A stretch of DNA of 64,000 nt. It comes from Candidatus Rokuibacteriota bacterium. Lineage in GTDB: Bacteria; Methylomirabilota; Methylomirabilia; Rokubacteriales; CSP1-6. The notes beneath the pieces were generated by a model. That model was not told the DNA's origin and ran no database searches. It worked only from the letters and a program-made list of their open reading frames with translations. Position numbers and translations under genes: made by a program. Location of the stretch: positions 62,001 to 126,000 of the forward strand of contig JAUSJX010000048.1 in NCBI GenBank assembly GCA_030647435.1, read 5' to 3'. Positions 55,340-63,182 of this stretch are shown here, one piece after another (the stretch's first letter is position 1; the number at the start of each line of letters is the position of its first letter).

Positions 55340-56509
55340 ATGAGCACAGTCAAAGACGCCATCTCTCAGGCGGTGGATCGCCTCGCTGACGAGCTGGAGA
55401 CGCTGTCGAAGAAGATCCACGACAACCCGGAGCTCGCGTACCAGGAAGTCAAGGCCTGCGCCTGGCTCTCGGAGTTCCTCGGCAAGCAGGGCTTCAAGGT
55501 CGAGCAGGGCGTGGGCGGCGTGGAGACGGCCTTCCGCGCCACGATCGAGACCGGCGAGGGGCCGACCGTCGCGATCCTCTGCGAGTACAACGCGCTCCCC
55601 GGCATCGGGCACGCCTGCGGCCACAACATCATCGCGACCTCCGGCGCGGGCGCCGGCGCGGCGCTCGCGGCCGTCAAGGGCCAGCTGCCCAAGGGGCGCG
55701 TCCAGGTGATCGGGACTCCGGCGGAGGAGGGCGGCGGCGGCAAGATCAAGCTCATCAAGGCGGGCGTGTTCAAGGACGTGGACGCCGCCATGATGATCCA
55801 CGGCTTCGACCGCACGCTGTTGCACCAGGACCTGCTCGGCATCGCGCGCGCAACCTTGGAGTTCACCGGCAAGGCCTCGCACGCCTCGGCCGACCCGTGG
55901 GAGGGCGTCAACGCGCTGGACGCCTGCGTTCAGACGTACAACGCCGTCTCCATGCTGCGCCAGCAGGTGCGCCCCGACTGCCGGATCCACGGCATCATCA
56001 CGAGCGGTGGCGCGGCGGCCAACATCATCCCCGAGTACGCGTCGGCGGTTTTCTACGTCCGCGCTCCAAGCATCGACACGATGTGGGACCTCTATCGGCG
56101 AGTCATCGCCTGCGCCGAGGGGGCGGCCAAGGCTTCCGGCTGCGAGCTCCAGGTGACCCAGCACGACAGCGTCTACGAGCCGATGAAGTCGAGCCGCGTC
56201 CTCCTCGACCTCTTCAAGGCCAACATGACATCCGTCGGCCTCAAGGAGGGCGAGCCGATCCCCGACCGGAAGGGCTCCTCCGACGTCGGCAACGTCAGCC
56301 AGGTGCTGCCGACCATCCAGCCGATGATCGGCATCGCACCCGAGGGCATGGCCATCCACACGCGCGACTTCGCCGACGCGGCCGTCAAGCCGCTGGCAAG
56401 ACAGGGCATGGTCGCCGCCGCCAAAACCATGGCCATGACAACCTTCGATCTTCTCGCCGAGCCCGCGCGGATCACGGCCGCCAAGAAGGAATTCACCCAT
56501 GGCAGCTGA
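55340..56509 (+). CDS. M20 amidohydrolase (AbgB-like), first of a tandem pair
   Basis: 389 aa. Metal-binding Cys/His motif 'GIGHACGHNIIAT', 'GTPAEEGGGGKIKLI' with the catalytic Glu pair, and 'HGFDRTLLHQDLLG'. It resembles p-aminobenzoyl-glutamate hydrolase subunit B and N-acyl-amino-acid amidohydrolases; no signal peptide. Its last 11 bp overlap the next gene, a paralogue, which may form a heterodimer as AbgA/AbgB do. Confidence 0.9.
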   Translation: MSTVKDAISQAVDRLADELETLSKKIHDNPELAYQEVKACAWLSEFLGKQGFKVEQGVGGVETAFRATIETGEGPTVAILCEYNALPGIGHACGHNIIATSGAGAGAALAAVKGQLPKGRVQVIGTPAEEGGGGKIKLIKAGVFKDVDAAMMIHGFDRTLLHQDLLGIARATLEFTGKASHASADPWEGVNALDACVQTYNAVSMLRQQVRPDCRIHGIITSGGAAANIIPEYASAVFYVRAPSIDTMWDLYRRVIACAEGAAKASGCELQVTQHDSVYEPMKSSRVLLDLFKANMTSVGLKEGEPIPDRKGSSDVGNVSQVLPTIQPMIGIAPEGMAIHTRDFADAAVKPLARQGMVAAAKTMAMTTFDLLAEPARITAAKKEFTHGS

Positions 56510-57695
56510 GGCGCTCGACCAGGCGAAGACCAAGGTCGCGGAGGCGGTGGACCGCCTGGCCGACGACCTCGAAAAGATCTCCCACCAGATCCACGGCAAC
56601 CCGGAGCTCTGCTTCAAGGAGGAAAAGGCGGCAGGGTGGCTCAGCGACTTCCTCGAGAAGCAGGGCGCCCGCGTCGAGCGCGGTGTCGGCGGGCTGCCGA
56701 CGGCCTTCCGCGCGAGCATCGAGGGTAGCGGGCCGGGGCCGACAGTGGCCATCATGGCGGAGTACGACGCCCTGCCCAATATTGGGCATGCCTGCGGGCA
56801 CAACGTGATCGCCACCGCGGGCACCGGCGCGGGCGCCGCCATCGCTCTAGCCCTGGGCAAGGTGCCGTTCGCGGGACGCATCCAGGTGATCGGGACGCCG
56901 GCCGAGGAGGGCGGCGCGGGCAAGGTCAGGCTCATGGAGGCGGGAGTCTTCAAGGACGTGGACGCCGCCATGATGATCCACGGACGCTGCGGCACGCAGG
57001 TGTGGCGGCCGAGCCTCGGCATCATCAAGGTCAAGTGCGAGTTCTTCGGCAAGGCCTCGCACGCCTCGTCCTGGCCCTGGCGCGGAGTCAACGCGCTCAA
57101 CGCCATGATCCAGCTCTTCGTCTCACTCGACCTGATGCGCCAGCAGATCAAACCGGACGCGCGCGTGCACGGCATCATCACCAAGGGCGGCGACCAGGCC
57201 AATATCATCCCCGAGCACACGTCGGCGGAGTTCTACCTGCGAGCCCCCAGCAAGGACTACTGCAAGGAGCTGCTGCGGCGCTTCGAGGGGTGCGCCCAGG
57301 GCGCGGCAACCGCGACGGGCTGCACGACCAAGGTCACGGCGGACGCGACCATCCACGACCCGCTGAAGGCGAACTTCACGATGGCGGAGCTGTTCGGCAA
57401 GAACCTCGAGCGGATCGACTTCCCCGTCGATCCCGACGACGGCGAGGCGGGCTACGGCTCGACGGACTGCGGCAACGTCAGCCAGGCCATCCCGACCATC
57501 CACCCGTACATCCGCATCTCGCCCGACGGCATTCCGGGGCACTCACGCGAGTTCGCCGAGTGGGCGAAGTCGCCGCTGGCGCGCACCGGCATGGTCGCAG
57601 GCGCGAAAGCGCTCGCGCTGACCGCGCTCGACCTCCTGGCCAACCCCGCGGAGCTCAAGAAAGCCAAAGACGAGTTCGCCGGGACGAAGACCTGA
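56499..57695 (+). CDS. M20 amidohydrolase (AbgB-like), second of a tandem pair
   Basis: 398 aa, clearly homologous to the preceding protein along its length: 'NIGHACGHNVIATAG', 'GTPAEEGGAGKVRLM', 'HGRCGTQVWRPSLG', 'STDCGNVSQAIPTIHPY'. The pair arose by tandem duplication. The differing loop after 'MMIHG' suggests different acyl or aryl specificity. It ends 34 bp before repeat R3. Confidence 0.9.
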   Translation: MAAEALDQAKTKVAEAVDRLADDLEKISHQIHGNPELCFKEEKAAGWLSDFLEKQGARVERGVGGLPTAFRASIEGSGPGPTVAIMAEYDALPNIGHACGHNVIATAGTGAGAAIALALGKVPFAGRIQVIGTPAEEGGAGKVRLMEAGVFKDVDAAMMIHGRCGTQVWRPSLGIIKVKCEFFGKASHASSWPWRGVNALNAMIQLFVSLDLMRQQIKPDARVHGIITKGGDQANIIPEHTSAEFYLRAPSKDYCKELLRRFEGCAQGAATATGCTTKVTADATIHDPLKANFTMAELFGKNLERIDFPVDPDDGEAGYGSTDCGNVSQAIPTIHPYIRISPDGIPGHSREFAEWAKSPLARTGMVAGAKALALTALDLLANPAELKKAKDEFAGTKT

Positions 57696-57729
57696 GGCCC
57701 CGAAAGCCTGCTGCGCGCCGGCCGGGGGC

Positions 57730-57875
57730 GCAGGCCGGCGAGAAGGGTCCAGATGCGAGGCGGCGCCCGAAGGCCGCAGGTGAGGCGTAGTCTCTCTACG
57801 TTGAACCTGCGGCCGAGGGCGCCCCAACAGTCTTCTTGTTAAATGAAGCAGCTGGGCCCCTTATCGGCGGCCGGC
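57730..57875. repeat. Dispersed structured repeat, copy R3
   Basis: Type-B element. Outer arms are 57730-57756 (GCAGGCCGGCGAGAAGGG...) and 57848-57875. The inner stem is GGCGCCC 57762-57768 with GGGCGCC 57817-57823, GGCCGCAGGT 57772-57781 with ACCTGCGGCC 57805-57814, GTAG 57787-57790 with CTAC 57796-57799. Internal-loop strands GAGGC and GTTGA are conserved. The right end overlaps the stop TAG of the DinB-like gene. Confidence 0.88.
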
Positions 57876-58441
57876 TAGGCCTCGCGCACGGCGCGTAGGA
57901 CCTTGCGCGCCTGGCCTAGGTGGTCCATGACGTGGAGCCTGAAGATGACGGCGTAGGCTTTCCAGTCGAGCTCTTCGATCCAGTGCAGCGGCGTCTCGTG
58001 ACCGTCAGGCTCCTTCACGTTGATGACCATCACGACCGGCGCGCGCGCGTCGTAGAGTCTGTCGGGCGCCGCGACGAGGGCCGCCACGACCTCCGCCTGG
58101 AGCTTCTTGAGCTCGCCCAAGAGCTCCGCCCACGGGCGAGCCAGCGGGTCGCGAGACTGAAGCCCCGCCGGGATGGGCTCACCCGGGGGCCGCCTCCCCG
58201 CGAGCAGATCGTGGAGCTCCTCGAGGCTCGGCCGATGTGTCTCCACGAGGTGATCCGCCACCTCCTGAATGCTCCACTCGCCCGGAAGCGCCCGCACGCG
58301 CGCCTCGGCCTCCGTCACTCCGTCCAGGAACCCTTCGAGGGCGGCGAAACCGGCCGCGACACGCTCGTGGATCTGGGCAGCCGCGAGACGGGTGCCCTTG
58401 TCGCGTAGGTACTCTATCGCCTTGACCTGCTCGGGCCTCAT
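57875..58441 (-). CDS. DinB-like family protein
   Basis: 188 aa. Four-helix DinB fold with the metal-ligand His in 'LPGEWSIQEVADHLVETH' and 'FRLHVMDHLGQARKVLRA', as in DinB_2 proteins that often act as thiol-dependent (mycothiol or bacillithiol) transferases. The substrate is unknown. ATG 58441 is chosen because the 51 codons before it are not conserved in type. Its TAG stop coincides with repeat R3. Confidence 0.82.
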   Translation of the reverse strand: MRPEQVKAIEYLRDKGTRLAAAQIHERVAAGFAALEGFLDGVTEAEARVRALPGEWSIQEVADHLVETHRPSLEELHDLLAGRRPPGEPIPAGLQSRDPLARPWAELLGELKKLQAEVVAALVAAPDRLYDARAPVVMVINVKEPDGHETPLHWIEELDWKAYAVIFRLHVMDHLGQARKVLRAVREA

Positions 58442-58655
58442 AGAGGCGGAGCCTACTACAGCCCGGCGGACCCGCCCGGGCCTATCCCGGCCTTCACCCG
58501 CGCCTGACTGCCAAGCCACGCCACCAGACGCCATTTTCTGTCGCCGAAAACTGGCAGTCCAGGCTCCTCCCTGCCCGATCCATCCGCTGGGCATCTATTA
58601 TTTCACTTACTTACACGCTGTCTGGAGCTGAGCCCGGATGGTACACGAGGTGCAT

Positions 58656-58669
58656 ACCGTTTAAACGGT
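58656..58669. promoter_or_regulatory. Perfect 14-bp palindrome upstream of the FecR gene
   Basis: ACCGTTTAAACGGT, 63 bp before ATG 58733, inside a more AT-rich stretch (58595-58670). Possible operator; no known regulator is assigned. Confidence 0.35.
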
Positions 58670-58732
58670 CGCGCGAGGGGGCCCTGAGAGCCCAGTCAAA
58701 CCCGCACTTTGAAGCCCGGAACGGAGCTAACG

Positions 58733-60292
58733 ATGAGATTGATCCAGCGGGGTTGGCAGGCGGCAGGGGTCCTGGCTCTGGCCCTCCTCGTCAGCCCCAC
58801 GGCGATGGTGCAGGCCGCCTCCCCCGAGGGAGCAGGCGTGGCAACGGCGGTCAGCGGCGAAGTGACGGTCTCCCACGCGGTTTCGCCGGCGCCGCAGGCG
58901 CTCCACTTCAAGGACGAGGTCCTTTACCGGGACCGCATCAGCACGGCCGCCCGCTCGCTGGCGCGGCTGCTGCTCGGCAAGAAGGCCCTCGTCACGGTGC
59001 GCGAGCTCTCGGAGCTCCAGCTGATCGACCTGGCCGGGACCTCCACGGTGCACCTCGTGTTGGGCAAGATCGCCATCGGCGTCGCCCGCCAGCGCATGCG
59101 CCCCGGTGAGACCGTCGAGATCCGGACGCAGAACGCCGTGGCCGCCATCCGCGGCACCGTCGTCGTCGCCGAGAGGCTCACCCCTCCCGGCGGCTCCGAC
59201 CCCGTCACGCGCCTGCACGTCCTGTCCGGCTACATCGACGTCACCACGCCGGGCAACCCCGGCGCGCCTCCGCTGAGGCTGGTCGCGCCCTCGAGCCTCA
59301 CGGTCACCGGCAACACCATGGATCGGCCGGTGCCGCTCAACGCCGCGGCGCGGGCGGCGCTCCTGAGCGATCTCCAGCCCACGCAGCCGCTACCGACGAG
59401 GGTGCTGGGGAGTCTCGTGCGCGGCGAGCAGGCGAGGGCTGCCGGGCTGGCGCGCATCATCACCGGAGACCGGAACGGGGGCGGCGAGCGTGTGGACGTT
59501 CAGGGTCCGCCCGTGGACGTGCAGGCGCCGACCACACCGGTCACGCCACCCACACCGAGCACGCCGAGCGCCGGCCCGTCCTCCTCTCCGCCCTTTATTT
59601 TCAACAACCAAAGCCCCGAACTTACGGGCGATCTGTACACGGTTCGGGGCGGCTCGCCGCAGAACATCTTCACCGACTTCCTGGAGGCGACCAATAGCAC
59701 GGTCACCGTCGGCGGCAGCCCGCAGCTCTCCCCAACGGCCAACGGGTTCGTGGCTCAGAATCACGGGACGGTCGGCCTCGACGGCGGGCTCGTGGACGCG
59801 GCAAACCCCCAGATCACCTCCTCGGCCGACTTCGTCCTCGGCGCGGGCAAGGGCCAGTTCATCGTGACGGGCCCGGCGGCCCCCCTGGTCTCACTGACAG
59901 GCGGGACGGAGGAGCCGATCCAGCACAGCGGCGGCTTCCTCGACCTGAATGCGGCCGCGGTCACGACGGCGCGCGCCGTCCGGGTGGACGTGGCCCTGCT
60001 CGAGGCGAGCGCGCCGCTGCTGAACCTGTCCGGGGCCAGCGGATCGCAGCTGACCACGAGCGGGAACGCCATCGACCTGACGTCGAAGGCGAAGGTCACC
60101 AATACCGCCGCCTTCGTGACTGACCTGCCTGGGGATTTCCGAACCAAGGGAAGCTCGAGAGAATGGCGCCCTCCGGGACGGCGAGGGAGTCGTGCGAAAG
60201 GGGCGGTTTACCGAAAAGCAGATGGTCGCGATTCTGAGGGAAGCCGATCAACGGCCCGTGGCAGAGGTCGCGAAGAAGCACGGCGTCGGTGA
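58733..60292 (+). CDS. FecR-domain exported protein, 3' end replaced by an IS remnant
   Basis: Signal peptide about 1-28 (SPTAMVQAA-S). FecR/LysM-associated domain about 30-170: 'GVATAVSGEVTVSH', 'RISTAARSLARLLLGKKALVTVRELSELQL', 'NAVAAIRGTVVVAE'. A Pro/Thr linker near 270-295 precedes a repetitive beta-type region rich in Ser, Thr and Gly. From about 60130 the frame runs into IS3-derived sequence and ends with an Arg-rich nonsense tail, so the natural C-terminus is lost. FecR domains sense or anchor at the envelope. GGAGCTAACG precedes ATG. Confidence 0.75.
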   Translation: MRLIQRGWQAAGVLALALLVSPTAMVQAASPEGAGVATAVSGEVTVSHAVSPAPQALHFKDEVLYRDRISTAARSLARLLLGKKALVTVRELSELQLIDLAGTSTVHLVLGKIAIGVARQRMRPGETVEIRTQNAVAAIRGTVVVAERLTPPGGSDPVTRLHVLSGYIDVTTPGNPGAPPLRLVAPSSLTVTGNTMDRPVPLNAAARAALLSDLQPTQPLPTRVLGSLVRGEQARAAGLARIITGDRNGGGERVDVQGPPVDVQAPTTPVTPPTPSTPSAGPSSSPPFIFNNQSPELTGDLYTVRGGSPQNIFTDFLEATNSTVTVGGSPQLSPTANGFVAQNHGTVGLDGGLVDAANPQITSSADFVLGAGKGQFIVTGPAAPLVSLTGGTEEPIQHSGGFLDLNAAAVTTARAVRVDVALLEASAPLLNLSGASGSQLTTSGNAIDLTSKAKVTNTAAFVTDLPGDFRTKGSSREWRPPGRRGSRAKGAVYRKADGRDSEGSRSTARGRGREEARRR

Positions 60293-60364
60293 ACAAACGC
60301 CGTATGCCTGGCGGAAGCGCTTCGGGGCGCTCGAGGCCGTGGACGTCCGGCGGCTGCGGGAACT
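60131..60364 (+). mobile_element. IS3-family remnant
   Basis: About 230 bp with the 5' part of an IS3-type element, including the OrfA start. The right part is missing and the sequence passes straight into the thyX stop codon. The left boundary is estimated from where the FecR protein loses sense; no inverted repeats or target duplication could be defined. Confidence 0.65.
60192..60362 (+). pseudogene. IS3-family transposase OrfA fragment
   Basis: About 57 residues, 'RFTEKQMVAILREADQ' to 'AWRKRFGALEAVDVRRLREL', the helix-turn-helix N-terminus of IS3 OrfA (normally near 90 aa). The frame then continues only as a shadow of thyX. OrfB is absent. Confidence 0.85.
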
Positions 60365-61943
60365 AGCCGCCGGCGCGCCTCCGCTCGGCGACGCGCTCGG
60401 ACGCCAGGCGCCCTTCTTCGGCGTCCGAGAGATCGGCGAAGGACATGGCCGTCGCGATGGCGCGGTGGCCGGCCTGCTCGGCGATGAGCCGGTGCATGGC
60501 CTGGCAGATCCGCCTGTACGCCGGGTGACCCTGGGGCGTCGTCCGCAGCTCGATCACGTGTATGGCTTCGCGCGCGTTGAGCTCCATGTAGAAGCGCACG
60601 CGGTACGCCATGGCCACGGCATACGGCGCCACCTCCGGGAGGCCCGCGGCCACGAGCGCCTCATAGAGCCCCGCCCCGTCGTCCATGACCCGCCGCCAGT
60701 CCGGGAGCGCCCCGACTGTCTCGATCTCCTCGGAGACGACCCAGCCGTGGCGCGTGGACAGGGGCTGCCACTCCAGAGTGAGCAGGCGGTGGCGCTGGAG
60801 ATCGCGGAAGGCGCCGTAGTCGCCGAGCACGTCGAAGCGGTACGCAGTGCGCTCGAAGGCGCGGCCCGGCTTGTGCCGCCGGTTGGCGCGCGCGCCCACG
60901 TAGGCCTCCAGCACCTGGCGCCGCTCCTCAGCCCCGAGCTTGCGCGCCACCGCCAGCAGCTGGTCGTCGGGAAGCCGCGCGGAAGAGTACAGCGCCGCCG
61001 CCACGACCTTCACCTCGCCGTCCGGGTCGAAATCCGTCAGCGTCACCTCGTCGCGCGGCTCGGGCTCGAGCCCGGCAAGAAGTCGCCCGGCAACGTCGGC
61101 CGTCTCCCGCCGCGCCGCCTCGAGGTAGCGGCTCCAGGCCCCGCCCCGCTCGGGCCGGTCCACCCGCGTGAGGAAGGCCGGGATGACCTTGCGGAGCTCC
61201 CCCAGCATGAGCGAAGCATAGTCGCGCACCTCAGCCAGCGGGTGGGTGCGCATGCGGAGCAGCAGCGCCTCGTAGCCCTGCCCCGTGCCGAAGATGCCCA
61301 CGCTCGAGCGCGTGGCCGCCGGCAGTAGGCCGCGCAGGCTGTCGAGCGCCTTGGCGCGGATGGTCGCGCGCCAGGCGACGTCGCTGTCTCCGGCGGGCTT
61401 CGGGAAGCGCGCCGTCCAGTGCTCGCGCATCGGCTCGATCCAGCGCGCGTACGTCTCGAACGCCCGGTCGAGCGTCTCGACGTAGCGCTGCCGCAGCGGG
61501 TGGCCGTCGAGCTCGGCCGGGACGTGGTACTTCCAGCGCCCGCCCGGCCTGTCCGTATAGGGGATGTAGCGCGTGGACTGCTCGAGGTAGGCCATGAGCC
61601 GGCCCCACTCGAGCACCTTGGTCAGGATGTTCGACGCGCCCTCGCAGGCCAGGTGCACGCCGCCCAGCTGCGCCACCGAGTCGTCGCCGTACTCGGAGAA
61701 GACCCGCTCGTAGAGCTGCTCGGCCCGGGCCGTCCCGACGGTTCGCGCAGCAGCGCCGGCGGGTGATTGTTCGACGAACTCGTCGAGGAAGAGGCGGCGG
61801 AGCGACTTGGCCGAGCGGGAGTAGCGAGCGAAGAGCGCGCCCTTGACGACCTCGGGCAGGTTGACAAGGGCGAAGACCGGCCCGTCGAGATTGGTGAAGT
61901 AGGGCGCGAGCGCGGCCCGCTCCTCGGGGCTGAACGTCTCCAC
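60363..61943 (-). CDS. thyX: ThyX-type FAD-dependent thymidylate synthase, two-domain form
   Basis: 526 aa, about twice a normal ThyX. The N-terminal half has 'EWGRLMAYLEQSTRYIPY', aligned with the ThyX QSTRY segment but without RHRxxS. The C-terminal half has 'RDLQRHRLLTLEWQPLSTRHG', an RHRxxS motif with Thr for the last Ser. Long ThyX-like proteins of this kind exist in several phyla; whether they make dTMP is uncertain given both changed motifs. Start GTG 61943 has TAGGAT 6 nt before it. The stop may derive from the IS3 junction. Confidence 0.85.
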   Translation of the reverse strand: METFSPEERAALAPYFTNLDGPVFALVNLPEVVKGALFARYSRSAKSLRRLFLDEFVEQSPAGAAARTVGTARAEQLYERVFSEYGDDSVAQLGGVHLACEGASNILTKVLEWGRLMAYLEQSTRYIPYTDRPGGRWKYHVPAELDGHPLRQRYVETLDRAFETYARWIEPMREHWTARFPKPAGDSDVAWRATIRAKALDSLRGLLPAATRSSVGIFGTGQGYEALLLRMRTHPLAEVRDYASLMLGELRKVIPAFLTRVDRPERGGAWSRYLEAARRETADVAGRLLAGLEPEPRDEVTLTDFDPDGEVKVVAAALYSSARLPDDQLLAVARKLGAEERRQVLEAYVGARANRRHKPGRAFERTAYRFDVLGDYGAFRDLQRHRLLTLEWQPLSTRHGWVVSEEIETVGALPDWRRVMDDGAGLYEALVAAGLPEVAPYAVAMAYRVRFYMELNAREAIHVIELRTTPQGHPAYRRICQAMHRLIAEQAGHRAIATAMSFADLSDAEEGRLASERVAERRRAGG

Positions 61944-61949
61944 GGCGTT

Positions 61950-61955
61950 ATCCTA
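61950..61955 (-). promoter_or_regulatory. -10 element of the thyX gene (leaderless)
   Basis: TAGGAT on the minus strand ends 6 nt (AACGCC) before GTG 61943. No Shine-Dalgarno. Confidence 0.45.
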
Positions 61956-62003
61956 GCACGCGCCCCACCCGGGAGCGCGCCTTGGCAGGCCGCTGAAGAA
62001 CCC

Positions 62004-62181
62004 GCAGGCGGCTCAAAAAGGACCCGATGCGAGGCGACGCCCCGCTGCTCGAGGTGAGCGACGGCCTGTGCCGTCGCGAGACGAGGGCTGAGTTGATTCC
62101 GCACGCGAGGCGTACTTTCTGTACGTTGAGCGTGCGACCGAGGGCGTCAACGAAGCAGATGGGCCTTTTTCAGCCGCCTGC
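62004..62181. repeat. Dispersed structured repeat, copy R4
   Basis: Type-A element. Outer arms are 62004-62030 (GCAGGCGGCTCAAAAAGG...) and 62155-62181 (...CCTTTTTCAGCCGCCTGC). Inner stem CGCACGC/GCGTGCG, conserved strands GAGGC and GTTGA, terminal stem GTAC/GTAC. An extra hairpin GCGACGGC/GCCGTCGC lies in the left half. The right end overlaps the cupin stop TAG. Confidence 0.88.
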
Positions 62182-62546
62182 TAGCGCGCCAAATACGTGT
62201 CGCCGCCGGTGAACATGTCCTCACGCGGAGGCGCGAAGACGTCGATGACTTCCGTATCCTCCGGGAAGTAGGCCTCGTGCGGCGTGTTGCCGGGGATGAC
62301 ACCGAGGTCACCGGCGACACACGTGCGCTTCTCCCCCGCCAGGGTGAACTCCATCTTCCCCGAGAGCATCCAGAAGAGCTGCTCGTGCGGGTGCTGGTGC
62401 ATGGCGGCGCGGGCGCCCGCCTTCATCTTCCAGAAGACCACCATCTCCTTCTCGCCCACGAGGATCTTGCGGCTGATCTTGTCGCCGATCTTCTCCTCGG
62501 GCAGGGTCTTGAGGCTGGCATACCCCTTCATGACGGGAATCGGCAT
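62181..62546 (-). CDS. Cupin-domain protein
   Basis: 121 aa. Single cupin barrel with metal ligands in 'RAAMHQHPHEQLFWMLSGKMEF' and 'VIPGNTPHEAYFPED'. Small cupins of this kind include isomerases, dioxygenases and sensors; the substrate is not predictable. AGGAGG lies before ATG 62546. Upstream frame (to 63119) shadows other genes. The stop TAG abuts repeat R4. Confidence 0.88.
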   Translation of the reverse strand: MPIPVMKGYASLKTLPEEKIGDKISRKILVGEKEMVVFWKMKAGARAAMHQHPHEQLFWMLSGKMEFTLAGEKRTCVAGDLGVIPGNTPHEAYFPEDTEVIDVFAPPREDMFTGGDTYLAR

Positions 62547-62621
62547 ACGCGTGTGCCTCCTGGCATTTCTGACGTCGGGTGCCACGAGGCTAGCGGCAGC
62601 GTCCGGGCAAGTCAAGCCTCG

Positions 62622-62651
62622 TTGACCCCGTCGAACGGCGCGTGTGATAAT
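62622..62651 (+). promoter_or_regulatory. Leaderless promoter of the lipoprotein gene
   Basis: TTGACC (62622-62627), 18-bp spacer with extended -10 TGT, GATAAT (62646-62651), 6 nt to ATG 62658. No Shine-Dalgarno. Confidence 0.65.
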
Positions 62652-62657
62652 CCGTCC

Positions 62658-62987
62658 ATGCGTCCGGCCCTCGTGGCGGTTACGCTTCTCGTGGCGACGC
62701 TCTCGACCGGCTGCATCTCGAGCAAGTTCGGCCGCGAGTTCCCGTCGCCGGAGCCCCGCGCGATCACCGCGGGCAAGACCAACAAGGCCGAGATCCAGCG
62801 CCTCTTCGGCGAGCCCTACCAGGTCGGCATCGACAGCGGCGACGCGACGTGGCGCTGGTTCTTCGGCCAGCGCAGCTGGAGCACGGAGCAGACCAAGGAC
62901 CTCTCCGTGCGCTGGAACAGAGACGGCACCGTCAAATCCTACGCCTTCACATCCAACTTCCCCGACGACATGACACGGCTCAAGTAG
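62658..62987 (+). CDS. BamE/SmpA-like lipoprotein
   Basis: 109 aa. Signal sequence 'MRPALVAVTLLVATLSTGC' with Cys19 as the likely lipidated residue (lipobox imperfect: S at -3). 'ITAGKTNKAEIQRLFGEPYQVGIDSGDATWRWFFG' is the SmpA/OmlA (BamE) domain. BamE assists outer-membrane protein assembly, though many such domains are in unrelated small lipoproteins. ATG is chosen for the promoter 6 nt upstream. The tautomerase gene follows after 12 bp. Confidence 0.85.
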   Translation: MRPALVAVTLLVATLSTGCISSKFGREFPSPEPRAITAGKTNKAEIQRLFGEPYQVGIDSGDATWRWFFGQRSWSTEQTKDLSVRWNRDGTVKSYAFTSNFPDDMTRLK

Positions 62988-62999
62988 AAAGGACACCCC

Positions 63000-63182
63000 A
63001 TGCCCAACATCACCGTCCAGTGGTATGCCGGTCGCACCCCGCAGCAGAAGCGCGAAATCACCGCCGCCATCACCGAGGCCATGGTCAAGATCGGCAAGAC
63101 CACGCCCGACCAGGTGCACATCGTCTTCCAGGACATCGAGAAGTCGAACTGGGGTGTGAACGGGAAACTGGCGAGCGACTAG
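63000..63182 (+). CDS. 4-oxalocrotonate tautomerase-family enzyme
   Basis: 60 aa. Catalytic Pro follows the initiator Met ('MPNITVQWYAGRTPQQKREITAAITEAMVK'), and 'PDQVHIVFQDIEKSNWGVNGK' is the typical second half. 4-OT enzymes are hexamers in which Pro1 acts as general base. AGAAAGGA precedes ATG. The start of the LLM gene overlaps its TAG by 1 bp. Confidence 0.93.
   Translation: MPNITVQWYAGRTPQQKREITAAITEAMVKIGKTTPDQVHIVFQDIEKSNWGVNGKLASD

Noticed and set aside
60192-61328. A 378-residue protein fused to the transposase start
   Set aside because: Beyond residue 57 it is only the reverse shadow of thyX.
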